Source: Rhizodiscina lignyota
Taxonomy: Eukaryota > Ascomycota > Dothideomycetes > Aulographales > Rhizodiscinaceae
Assembly: GCA_010015805.1 (NCBI GenBank)
Contig: ML978128.1
Span: 1,054,001-1,118,000, forward strand
Length of the DNA: 64,000 nucleotides
Reading direction: 5' to 3'
This document shows positions 53,829 to 64,000 of this stretch, one piece after another. The position numbers and the translations under genes were made by a program. Numbering within the stretch: position 1 is the first letter of the stretch; every line of letters starts with the position of its first letter. The notes beneath the pieces are model-generated. The model saw nothing but the letters and a program-made list of their open reading frames with translations, had not been told where the DNA came from and did no database searches.

Positions 53829-55227
53829 ATGTCCGGACACAAACGACGACGAGAGACCCCTCCCGAAGGGAGAATCCGACACCCGTTCGCGCACCCACAC
53901 CTATCACCTACTGAAACAGATCCGTTGCCAAGACGGGAACCTGAAATAGCGATGGGCTCCTTCTCCAGTACTGAGGTCAACGCTGGCCAGCCCATGAACA
54001 CGCCTGAGGCGCAAAACATGACACCTGCTGCGGAGGACCTCAACTTTGAATCCAGCGCACCAACCCTGGGCACTATCGACAACCCTATTTCCCTTGACGA
54101 TGAATCCGAATATGCACACGAAGGCCTCCCTCCAGTAAGCCGCGACCCGCCACCTCCTTACGTTTCCAGTGATGGACAGCCGAGCATCGGTAGCAGCAGC
54201 AGTTCCGCACATGTGTCATTTCACTCTGCAGTATCTTCAATTGCCAATGAAGAGGGGCAAGATGACTTTCTATTAGCAGTTCGACTACAAGAAGAGGAGG
54301 CTCAGCAGCACAGGACTGCAACTGTCGAAGACGCTGATTACGCCCTTGCTCAACTAATTCAAAACCAATACGATGAAGAACAAGAATTCACAAACCGTGA
54401 TGAGGACGTTGCAATGGCCTTCCAGGACGAGGAAGAGCAGCGACGACTACGGGAATCCCGACCCGAGGAACGTACTTGCGCCATATGTAGCGAAGAACTG
54501 CACCCACTGGAGTTCCCAGCGAAGCCGCCAACATCAGAATGCACACACAAGGTCAACACTTGTAGCCACTGTCTTGAGAAATGGGTGGCAGCCGATCTCG
54601 AAGGGCGAGGCTGGCAACACGTCTCCTGCCCTGAGTGCCGCCGACCCTTCTCACACGCCGACATGAAGCGGGCTGCTAACGACGACACCTTTGAGCGCTA
54701 CGATAAGCTTTCCGCGCGCGCAGTCGTGGGCGACATCCAAAACTTCCACTGGTGTGTCGCTGCCGGCTGCGGCTCAGGCCAAGTCCACGAAGGCGACGAG
54801 AACGGCGAGAACCCCATTTTCGATTGCGGGCAGTGCGGGCACAGGCAGTGCGTGAAGCACAAGGTTGCATGGCATGAGAACGAGACGTGCGACGAGTACG
54901 ATTACCGGATCAGCGGGAATCGGCAGAGAGACCAGGAGAACCAGGCGAGCGAAGAGACAGCGGCCAGGACGACACAGATTTGCCCGAACCAGAGGTGCAA
55001 GTCGAGGATTGAGAAGAGAAGTGGATGCGATCATATGACTTGTGAGTAATGACAAACTTGGGAGGTGAATGTACTAAGAGCAAGCAGGTTCCCGTTGTAA
55101 GGCTGAGTTCTGTTTTGTGTGCGGAGTGGATTTTAGGGACATTAGGAGACAGGGAGCGGGCGCACACAGGAGCCATTGCTCATACTACACTGGTGGTGCA
55201 CATAGAGGAGCACAATATCCCCATTGA
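53829..55227 (+). CDS. RBR-type E3 ubiquitin ligase (second copy)
   Basis: Exons 53829-55041 and 55088-55227; 450 aa. Intron 46 nt (GTGAGT..CAG). The N-terminal ~215 residues are acidic and disordered with a QEEE-rich stretch. RING1 begins near residue 216 (RTCAICSEELHPLEFP..CSHCLEKWV..CPECRRPF). An IBR follows with C-x-C pairs (CVAAGCGSG, CGQCGHRQCVKHKVAWH), then RING2 ICPNQRCKSRIEKRSGCDHM with the presumptive catalytic Cys in GCDHM. After splicing it reads TCSRCKAEFCFVCGVDFRDI and ends at GAQYPH. The start may instead be 53811 (MHRFLK more). It is shorter than, and not closely alike, the RBR gene at 28.6 kb. Confidence 0.9.
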
Positions 55228-57807
55228 AGGAATCAGATACTATAAATCGAGGCTGTGATATATCATATATCGAAGTAATATGAGGCAAATCCACTTCAAT
55301 CAATACAAGTCGCGCTCAACGAAGCTGTGCATTCTCAATATCCACTGTCCGAATCGAGTTCAACAAAGTTTTCGGAGATACTTTACTGATGTTGACGGGT
55401 CGGATTCGTTCGAATTGCGCCATTCCGACATTCCTCTGGCTCGGCAATTTGGTCACTCTGAGGCCAACTTAAATAAAACTCGCGGTATTGTCACCGACTG
55501 GGCTCTTTGGGAACTCCCCAAGGTGGATAGAAAGCGGCACCGAAACGTCGCGATCAAGTGGTTCCAATGTTTCCATTCGGTAGCCCTTAGTCTGTCTCAA
55601 GTTAGCAGGAACGCGTATGCCATACTAACCCGTGTGTTTGGGGCCGAATAAATCCGCTTCCAGTTGCCTCTCATAGAGTGCAAAGATCAGAAACGATACG
55701 TGAAATAGATATATGAAGCTGGATTCCAAGTCCTACTCTGCGTGTCGGGACTCCGGGTCTAACCGAATACACGCTTCGACAATAGACGGCAAATAGGAAC
55801 CTACAAGATCTTCAAGGTAACACCGCATCTCTATACATAGCCGCAAAAGACTGGAAGAAGCTTCTTAGTGTACTAAATGTCATTTCTGCACTCAAGTCCT
55901 GCTCCTGATATCTATGCCCCACGTCATGTCCGAATACATCCAAACGATCGGCGGGAAACGGAGTCCTGGAGGATCTTCAAGATCGGGTTTTGGACAGTCA
56001 AAAAAGAAAGAAAATAGGAAAGAGACACCTTTGTGTATTAAACGCCATTTCTGCACGCAAAGCACTTTAGCGGTGACCGTATGCTGTGCAAGCAATCCCG
56101 TTGATGAACCAAGTCAATTGATACATCGAGACCGTACGAGCACCGTACCTTCGGGCTTAGGCAGCAACATTTCGAGAGCATAACGTTCATCTCAGAAACA
56201 ATGCGGTACCGTCCCTCCTTTTCTAGGTGATACGGTCTCTTAGACTCTTATACATGGCCTCCGTAATCCAAGTTCGACGTGTGCCAGGGAGTGACCCGAG
56301 ACCCTGCATAAAACGCCGAAGCAAATCTGACGGCTCAGATCAAAGTCCAGGGATGCTTCCAACATGCCGGCCAAATGTTCCAAGTTTCGCAAGCGTTGCG
56401 ATGCCAGAGCGAGCAATGTCAAATCGCCTCCCTACACCACGAATCTGCCGTGGAACGGTGCCCTGGCTGTAGCGTGCGGTAGCGTGCACTCGCCACACTC
56501 GACCGCGAAACAATGTCGAAAGGAAGACGTCATGCAATGATGGTGTATCTCCGACTAATCAAGCGGCTGTTCACAGGTTAGCTCACGCGGCAGCTGTGCG
56601 CGAATGAACAGTGGGATCAGAGTCCGAGACTCGAGTTGCTAGTGAGCAGATGAAGGCCAGGCGTGGGACGAAGCGCTCGTGATTCCGCCGGGGCGGCATG
56701 AGACTGTCTCTCTCTGACGAGAGCGGTACCTGTACCTCCGTGGATTGCCTGAAAGTGCAGTATCAGCAGCAGAGGACACAGCCTCACAAGAATTGAGGCC
56801 CTCGGTGTCTTTCTGTCTCTGCTGCATGCTCACGAGAAGCGATCCTACCGCTGATTTTGTAGGTTGTCGCTGAGGAACTCTGAGACGTCCTTCCTGAAGC
56901 AGCATGGATGGAGATGATGAGTTGGCCGATGCGGTACGCAAGCAAGGTTCATCGGCGGAACAGGCAAGATGATTAAATTTGGCTGCCAATAGCGTTCGCT
57001 TGATCTGGGAATTGCAAAAAGGCGCATGACGGAGCGGAAGGAAAGCGACGTGCTCGCAATTTCACGCAGCCCTGCAGCTCTCAATGGGCCGATAGGAGAT
57101 GGATGTGAAGATTGATGGCACAATTGAACAGTTGCTGAGCTCTTGTTTGCGCTGCTCGTCACGACTGCGTTCGGCGAGGCGGTGCTGTGTGTCCAACTCT
57201 TACTCGCACTGTGCGCGATGCCGCATGTTTGCTAGCACTTGCAGCAGCGAGCGCGCCGCTTCCAAGGTTGCCCTCTAGCCCTCCCGCGCCCACCACCAAT
57301 CACGCCCGCCACACCCCGTCGCTGCCCCTGCGACTCTTGTAACGAACTAGAAGACGCACTTGTTTATGTATCCGCCCAATTTACCCAAAGCCTGAGAGGC
57401 TCAGCCGCATCCTACCACCTACCTATCCTCCACCACTTACGCACCTCACGCCTGCAGCTCTTACCGGCGTGAGTGCTGCGCTTTCAATTCGAGGCGACGA
57501 TACCGACCGAGAGTCTGCGCTGGCAAGCTGCGACGGCGCGTCAATCTACCCCTGGGCACCACATCGGGGCGAGCGAGAACGACACAAGCACGGGAGAGCA
57601 GAAGGGGCCTGGGCACGAAATTGGACGGCGAGCTCGGCTACACACGTCAGGTCGACAACCTCTCTCTCTGCACAACTCAACTATCATCTTCCATCTTCTG
57701 CGCCGAGCGCAGATTCGCTGCGACCCGCATCATTGGACGCACGCATTACGCCGTGGAGCGGCCAACGGAGAGGTAGCAGGAGAGTGTAGTCGGAGGAGGA
57801 GGTCACA
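55228..57807. other. long gene-free region
   Basis: 2.6 kb with no recognised gene. Open frames such as 55280-55651 show no domain. An imperfect ~22-bp repeat (TAAAYGYCATTTCTGCACKC) occurs near 55873 and 56038. The last ~550 bp are GC-rich and probably the promoter/leader of the Chs7-family gene. Confidence 0.4.
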
Positions 57808-59050
57808 ATGGGGAAGACAGCTTATGGCAACTTCCACGACTTCTGTCGCGACTCGGGCAGCATCAATCCAACTATACCAGGTATGTCTACAGCTTTCTAA
57901 AGTGGACAGCCTCGAGATCTTATTGTGCTAAGCTAACTTCGATTGCTCGCAGTATGCAATGTAGGTTCACAATCACAAGCGCACGCGCTGCGATAGCAAG
58001 GTCGATCAATTTCTGACGTATACCTGTACAGCTCTTCAACGAATCGTCCTCTCGAGGAGGCTCTGGATACGGAGGCTGTAATTTGGTGGGCATATCATTG
58101 AGCCACGGGAGGCATCTTGCCAATCTAGGTTCGACCACTGCAACCGGCCTATTGGAAAGGTTTATGGGAAGCTGACATTCTGGGCAGGCTCAGTATTACT
58201 TTGCGGCATTGCGATTGCTATGTCATTATTTCTGATATGGCGATCCCAAGTCAAAAAAGCCGCTGTCGGACGAAGGCATGTGCATCGAAGCATGCTCCCT
58301 GCGCTTAAAGCCTTATGCTAACTAGTTGATGCTTGCAGAGAAATACAACTCTTCCTCCTCGGCTACATCGTCGTCGAAATTTGCGAAATCTTCACGGTCG
58401 GCGGCTTCCCCCTTCATGATGACGTGCGTCGCGGCTTCTCCGCCGTCCACATCGCCGCTGTCACCGCAACATCATGGATACTAATGCTCAATGGCATCGT
58501 GGGCTACCAAGTAATCGAAGACGGCACGCCCATGTCACTAGGCTTGATGCTGCTATCGAGCTTCCTGCTGTTCATCGGTACGGGGTACATCGCGCTCGAT
58601 ACTGGCTTCAGCTGGACAACATTCTGGGAGTCTTCGCTACAGGATCCTAATCAAAACTATGCTCTGTACACGCTTTATCAGTTGGTGCCACTGATATGCA
58701 TTGTGGTATTCTTTTTGCTGGAGACTTACCTGGTGCTCCGGATATTAGGCGAAAGAAGACCAATGAGTACGTTTGACAGCTCTTCGTCGCTCTGTATTCT
58801 TCTTCATTGAGATGAGATGATGTTAACGAATACAATAGTATACCTGATCGGCGCCGCCCTCCTCTTCGCAATCGGCCAAATCTTCCAATACGTCATATCC
58901 GTCCACCTATGCAACTCATCAAACGGCAAAATCAACGGCGGTCTCTTCGAGACGCTATTCACGTTAGGAGCAATCGCGATGGTGTGGGTGTTCTGGTCAA
59001 GCATTACGGAGGACGACTGGCCGATGCCTGGAAGCGGAGGGTATACTTGA
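57808..59050 (+). CDS. Chs7-family membrane protein (chitin synthase export chaperone type)
   Basis: Six exons: 57808-57880, 57953-57960, 58032-58128, 58188-58275, 58339-58766, 58839-59050; 301 aa. The product starts MGKTAYGNFHDFCRDSGSIN, then PVCNLFNESSSRGG, HLANLGSVLLCGIAI, KKAAVGRREIQLFL, and the Chs7-family segments LNGIVGYQVIEDGTPMSLG, GTGYIALDTGFSWTTFWE and INGGLFETLFTLGAIAMVWV. About seven membrane helices. Exon 2 is only 8 nt. The intron 58276-58338 begins GC (GCATGT), with a GCTAACTA branch; a GT start does not restore the GRREIQ frame. Intron 58129-58187 has a weak GTTCGA donor. Chs7 helps chitin synthase leave the ER; this divergent branch is poorly studied. Confidence 0.86.
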
Positions 59051-59772
59051 GAGGGAATCATGCATGCGTGGTTTCTTGGTTGTCTTTTTATTCAGCATCT
59101 TCTTGAGAACAAAGGCAAGTTACGATTGTGATGTGGAATTTTTGGGTTTAATGGAACGGCTTCGAGAGCCGATTGGCTTGGGCAGGAAGGGATATCTTTC
59201 GGCACCTTATACCCGTTTGTCGGCTGCGAGAGAAAACAATGGACCGCAAGGGAAGCAGAGGGTCTATGTAGAGCTGGGAGCTCTGCGAAGAGAGGAGCAG
59301 TGATTGTGAGTTTGCCAGCCGCAGCGTTTGGGGAAGTTATTGGGGCCCTTCGAGTATGTGAGGAGACGAAGCATAGTTAGCTGTTCAGTCGAGAGCATTC
59401 AGCGTAGTATGACGAGCATGAATATAAGTTATAATTTCTGAAGCTACTATTTATTATTCACGTTCATGTTGAATGACGTATCCGGGGAAAGCTCGCAATC
59501 GCGTCTGCACCTCATTCCATCGCATGGCCTTTCACGTGCATGAGGAGCGCGAACCTTCACGTTGAACTTTCCCATTCACCTCACCCAGAGCAAATTCGCA
59601 AACCGGCATCTTGCAGCTTCCCCCGAACCTTCAAGACCGATTCACGTCCTCGCCATGACCTTATGATAGTGCGCGATCCACTCTTTTCGAAATTTCTCGC
59701 TGTCAACCTCGACCTTCTCACGCGACCTAAATCCTCCACAGCCATTGTATTCTCCCACACAACGCGAGCATC
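59051..59772. other. intergenic
   Basis: 3' flank of the Chs7-family gene and promoter of SSL1. Nothing else seen. Confidence 0.55.
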
Positions 59773-61341
59773 ATGGCAGACTCAGACGGGGAATATCATC
59801 TTTCGGATGATGAGATGCAGATAGATGGTGAAGAGCGAGGTTACGGCACTCGCGGTGCGAGGAGGCGGAGAGCAGGTGGCCGTGTTGGCGGAGGAGGGAG
59901 GGAACGACAGGCGTGGGAGATGACCATGGAAGAGAGGGGAGAGGGAGTACCATTGTTGAAAGAGGGCGCAGATGGAAGGATAACGGGGAGTTTGGAGCGG
60001 GTGATTGAGGGGAGAAAGAGGAAAAGGTATGCGTTTCACCGTCGCGAGTCCGTCGAGGCTCCGTTGCCCGCGTCGACAGCATGCGGATTGAAGCTATTTG
60101 ATCTGGTCTTATGCTGAAAGTATATCTGTAATAGACTACGGCAAGACACCCAGCCCTTCCAGCGCGGCATCATCCGCCACCTCCTCCTCATCCTCGACCT
60201 CTCCTCCGCCATGTTCGAGAAGGACTTCCGCCCAAACCGCTTCCTCGCCACCCTCGCCTACGCCACGCAGTACATCCGCGAGTTCTTCGAGCAGAACCCC
60301 ATCTCGCAGCTGTCGGTGCTGGGCATGCACGACGGCATCTGCATCCGCGTGTCCGAGCTGAGCGGCAACCCGAACGACCACATCGCCGCCATCCAGGCGC
60401 TGCGCCCGGCCTCAGCAGGCGGCGCGGGGAAGAAGGGCGATCCGGGCAAGGAGCCGAGCGGGAGCCCGTCGCTGCAGAATGCGCTGGAGATGGCGAGGGC
60501 GGCGCTGTATCATACCCCCTCTCACGGCACCAGGGAGGTCATCATCATCCTGGGCGCCCTGCTCTCCCTCGACCCGGGCGACATCCACCAAACGATACGC
60601 GCGTGTGCGCGCGACCGCCTGCGCGTCGGCATCATCGGGCTGTCGGGGCGGCTGAAGATCTGCCAGGAGATCGTGGCGCGCACGAACGCAGGCGACGACA
60701 GCGGGTACACGGTCGCGCTGGACCAGCAGCACTTCCGCGAGCTGCTGATGGCGACGACCACGCCGCCCGTCATGCGCTCCGAGATCCCGCCGACGGCAAC
60801 AGACATTGCGAACGGCGTGACGAGCACGGGAAACCCGGCGAGCCTGCTGCAGATGAGCTTCCCGAGCCGCTTCATCGAGACGAGCCCGACGCTGTGCGCG
60901 TGCCATGGCCACCTGACGCGCGGCGGCTATGCGTGCAGTCGGTGTAAGGCGAAGGTGTGCAGTCTGCCCGCGACGTGTCCGAGCTGTCGGATGACGCTGA
61001 TTCTGTCGACGCATTTGGCGCGGAGCTATCACCACTTGTTCCCGTTGAGGAACTGGAAGGAAGTGAGCTGGCGGGAGGCGAAGAGGAAAGGGTCGGTGCA
61101 GTGCAAGGGGTGCTTGAGTCCGTTTCCGAGCTGGGAGGGACATGTTGAGGATGATGGTGTGCAGAATGGGGCGGATGGGGGGAAGGGACGGAAGAATGAA
61201 GAAGAGGGGGGCGCGAGTGAGAGCAGCAGGTATCTGTGCGAGTCGTGCGGGAATCACTTCTGCATTGACTGCGACTTGTTCTGTCATGAGGTGGTGCATA
61301 ATTGTCCTGGGTGTTTGGGTATGGTGCACTCCGGTGGATGA
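59773..61341 (+). CDS. SSL1: TFIIH core subunit SSL1 (p44)
   Basis: Exons 59773-60026 and 60135-61341; 486 aa, intron 108 nt. After a charged N-terminus (MADSDGEYHLSDDEMQID) the vWA-like domain begins with QPFQRGIIRHLLLILDLSSA, continues FEKDFRPNRFLATLAYATQY and EVIIILGALLSLDPGDIHQT. The C-terminal zinc fingers are seen as CHGHLTRGGYACSRCKAKVC with CPSC, then CKGC..YLCESCGNHFCIDC and CPGC. SSL1/p44 binds and stimulates the XPD/RAD3 helicase in TFIIH, acting in transcription initiation and nucleotide-excision repair. A Gly/Glu-rich insert (residues ~430) separates the last Zn module. It is convergent with the aminotransferase. Confidence 0.95.
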
Positions 61342-61632
61342 TACAGGCTCCCAAAGGACCGAAGGATATGAGATACCTTCAGGGCCAATACCATGTCTTC
61401 GAAGGTAAGGGATGCAACGAAAACGCTATCTATGCATTTGCAGCTCGAAAACACTGCCACAGGAAATATTGCGCCGTCTCGAGCAAAGGCAATTTGAGAT
61501 TCGCTTTATTTGCATGGTATCCACGATTGGACACAGCCGTGGCAGAATATAATACCCAGAGACTCCGAATGTAAAGGAGACCTGTTCGAAACTACGCTGT
61601 CCAAAAACTGTTCAGAAATCCACTTTCGGTGC

Positions 61633-63226
61633 TCATGACTTGAAGATCTTCTCCAATGCCTCCAGCAAGATATCCGCTATAAGAAGTGTCAGTCAAAGTT
61701 CTTGGTCTTGATATATGGAGGACATGAAACTCACCGTGATGTTGCTGGAAGATCAGCATCGGCCTCAGCCGCACTGCCGAGTCACCGCATCCACCAATGT
61801 TAATGCCGACTGTCTTGCCTTTCTTCAGCACCTCGTCTCTCCGCGGGCTATCCCACGCGATGAACGTGCCCTGTCCCTTTCCTCTCAGATTCTTAATCTC
61901 GCCCGGGTACTTCTGCGCCAGACCCTCCAAGTTGGTAAACAGATAGTCACCCATAGCCGCAGTATTCTCAACGAGGTTCAGCCTCTCAATCTCCTGGACG
62001 ATCGCGCGGAACAAGATGGCACGCGCCGGGTCGCCCATCCACGTGTTGAACTGCCTGTACGGCTTGTTCGGCCTCAGCTCCTCGTTGCCGTAATAGTATC
62101 CCGCGGCCTGCGCCTTCTTGCTGAACGTCACAATGTCGGGCGGGGCGTCGAGGTTCCAGTGCTCGTGCGCCCAGAACTTGCCGGTCGCGCCGACGCCCGT
62201 CTGCACCTCGTCGACGATCATGAGGATGTCGTGCTTCTTCGTCAGGTCGCGCAGGCCCTGGAAGAAGGCGGGCGAGGCGTGGTTGTCGCCGCCCTCGGAC
62301 TGGATGGGCTCGACGATGATGGCGGCGGGTGGGGCGTGCCACTCCTTGATCAGGCGCTCCGTCTCGTCGAGGCAGCGCTGCTCTTCGGCGGCGTTCTCAG
62401 ACGCGTGCTCTTCGAGTGGGTACTTGAGCATTGGGAAGGGCGCCTGGGGCCAGTCGAAGGCGGGAATGTCGAGCTTGTGGATGGGCTTGGAGCGGGTGGT
62501 GGAGAGACTGCCGAAGAGACGGCCGTGGAAGGCGGTTTTGAAGGAGAGGATGGAAAGCTCGGGCGAACCTGGCAGTGCGTTGTTCATAGCAGAGTTCATT
62601 TCCTCCTGGGTGAACTCGACATCCGCACCACGCTGTTGGCGCCGCTTCCACATGAAGGCAGCCTTATAGGCGAGCTCGTTGGCATCACTACCAGTTGTGC
62701 CGGTGAAGACTTGGTTCAGACCCTTTGGCGCGACGGACAGGATGCCAGTAGTGAGGATCTCAGCCCAGTCATTGCTAGGGAAGTTACCCAACGCAGGACG
62801 ATTGACGATGTGTGAAGCCATCTCCGGGCTAGTAGCTGCCAGCAGCAATGTAGGGTTGTTATATCCAACTGGAATTGAGGCAATCTGGGCATAGACATCG
62901 AGCAGGACGTTGCCGTCAGGGTCTGCGATGTAGTTGCCGTATGACTTGCGGTAGTCGGCCATCATATTCAAGCTCCTTGTGTCAAACACCTTGTTCAGCT
63001 GCTCGATTGCCGCCTGGCTCTTTGGCCCAGGGATGGCAGTAGCAACGGTAGGGCCCGCAGCCTCGTCCGGGAAGAAGGCTGTCTCAGTCATGCCTCCGTT
63101 TGAAGTCTTTGTTGCGGCGGCGGCGGATGCGTATGGGCGGGTGTGACGAGCAATTGAGGCGGTTCGGAGGCTTCTCATAGAAGCATTGCGGGCTGAAGAG
63201 CCCAGGACACGGAATGCGGACGTCAT
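61633..63226 (-). CDS. UGA1: 4-aminobutyrate (GABA) transaminase, mitochondrial
   Basis: Minus strand, exons 63226-61735 and 61676-61633; 511 aa. The last intron (58 nt, 61734-61677, GTGAGT..TAG, CTGAC branch) gives the family C-terminus ADILLEALEKIFKS. The N-terminus MTSAFRVLGSSARNASMRSL has the R/S/A-rich look of a mitochondrial presequence. Class III aminotransferase features: GTTGSDANELAYKAAFMWKR, FHGRLFGSLSTTRSKPIHKL, VEPIQSEGGDNHASPAFFQG, LMIVDEVQTGVGATGKFW, and the PLP lysine in FSKKAQAAGYYY. It converts GABA and 2-oxoglutarate to succinate semialdehyde and glutamate. Retaining the intron leaves the frame open to 61592, replacing the native end with 47 residues. Confidence 0.95.
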
Positions 63227-64000
63227 TTTGGATGTCGTACTAGTGACTTGGAGGATGTGAGTGGGTGGTCGACAGAGGTATGCTGCAGGGTGAGTGGAGA
63301 GAGGGGTAGCTTGATATCAATGGAGCTCCAGCTCCAATGGCAAGCCTGTGTCTTTGAAGCTGCAGCACGTGTGGCTTTGACGTGGAAAGAATCGCTGAAG
63401 CAATTGAAAGAAGCAATTGAGGCTGAGAAGTGAGCTTTAAGAGAAACGACAGGCCGATGTCATGGTGAGGGGCACGAGCGCACATCTCCGCCAGGGTTTC
63501 GAGCTTGCTCGCGGTTGACTCGGCCAAAGCTTAGCGTCATCTAAGCCAGAACGAGTCAATGCATGCGAAGGCAAATTAATTTTGATATCTTTTCACTCCG
63601 AGCTCCTACTCCGTGATAAGTGCTTCGTTCATGTTATAGCTATATTGACTCCGGAGTCGAGGCAATTGGCACGAAGCTGCAGAATTTCTGAGTTCCACGC
63701 ACTGGCCCGGAGTCACGCCATGTGCCACCATGACGGTTGAGATAGTTAGGAATCACTTTTACAGTTTGACAACTGCCTCCTCAAACCTGGTCATTTTGTA
63801 ATATATGTGACTTCTGTAAGTTATCGCCCAGCTTCTGAAGCACAATGAGATCTCGGCGGCTCTACGAACTCCCAAAGGCCGCGACGGCTCTCAGTTCAAA
63901 TTATGAGCTAGTTGGAAGTTTCTTAATTTCGGTGGACAGTCTCTAAGGAGGCAACATATGACAAGAGATGTGTCTCCTTACATTCGGTAACTGTCCTTAG
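63227..64000. promoter_or_regulatory. upstream region of the GABA transaminase
   Basis: No gene. A perfect 12-bp palindrome GACTCCGGAGTC lies at 63647-63658, and CCGGAGTC recurs at 63707-63714. Such CCG-based palindromes are typical binding sites for Zn2Cys6 factors; whether they control the transaminase is inference. Confidence 0.5.

Noticed and set aside
60412-61329. 305-codon open frame on the minus strand
   Set aside because: Antisense shadow of SSL1; arginine/alanine-rich low-complexity translation.
61715-62815. 366-codon open frame on the plus strand
   Set aside because: Exactly antisense to the GABA transaminase coding sequence in GC-rich DNA; no domain of its own.
1-64000. transposons, LTR elements or viral relics
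   Set aside because: I searched for terminal repeats and for transposase, reverse transcriptase and capsid-like translations by eye and found none.

Overview
This window is nuclear DNA of a filamentous ascomycete (Pezizomycotina). The gene repertoire fits Dothideomycetes, but that placement is inference. The evidence is dense protein-coding DNA, many short introns (mostly 46-110 nt) with GT..CTRAY..AG signals, fungus-specific families (Zn2Cys6 regulators, CFEM-like wall protein, AIM21, TVP18, NCA2, Chs7 family) and no operons. I resolved 27 genes, most with exon joins worked out by hand from splice signals and family continuity. No transposon, viral relic, rRNA, CRISPR or convincing tRNA was seen.

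Layout. 1-10.5 kb: the 3' part of PER1, a 2EXR/F-box-like protein, a BTB protein, an FMO-type monooxygenase, then housekeeping genes QCR2 and RPC82 head to head over 308 bp. 10.5-18.3 kb: a gene-poor stretch, then a Zn2Cys6 regulator divergent from an SDR and followed by a GRE2-like reductase. Their 1.5-kb divergent region has eight copies of a CCACGG-type motif and a 68-bp tandem repeat. 18.9-31.4 kb: NTF2, TVP18, AIM21, a GNAT acetyltransferase and a large RBR ubiquitin ligase. 32.0-39.2 kb: a small unidentified gene with an in-frame stop near its start, then a second regulator-centred group: acyl-CoA dehydrogenase with a peroxisomal-type AKL end, Zn2Cys6 regulator and divergent MFS transporter. 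39.7-53 kb: a repeat-rich GPI/CFEM-like wall protein, NCA2, a tannase/feruloyl esterase, a CAP10 glycosyltransferase and a single-pass Cys-rich surface protein. 53.8-64 kb: a second RBR ligase, a Chs7-family membrane protein, SSL1 (TFIIH) and GABA transaminase.

How they work together. Most genes are unrelated housekeeping functions (GPI remodelling, respiratory complex III, Pol III, nuclear import, Golgi traffic, actin patch, TFIIH). Two small accessory groups look like regulator-plus-target sets with shared, motif-rich divergent promoters. No PKS or NRPS backbone is present, so these are at most small catabolic or detoxification modules. The most unusual signals are splicing oddities (two GC-AG introns, an 8-nt exon, a candidate 31-nt intron, and an intron splitting the same Cys codon in both RBR ligases) and the palindromic regulator promoters.
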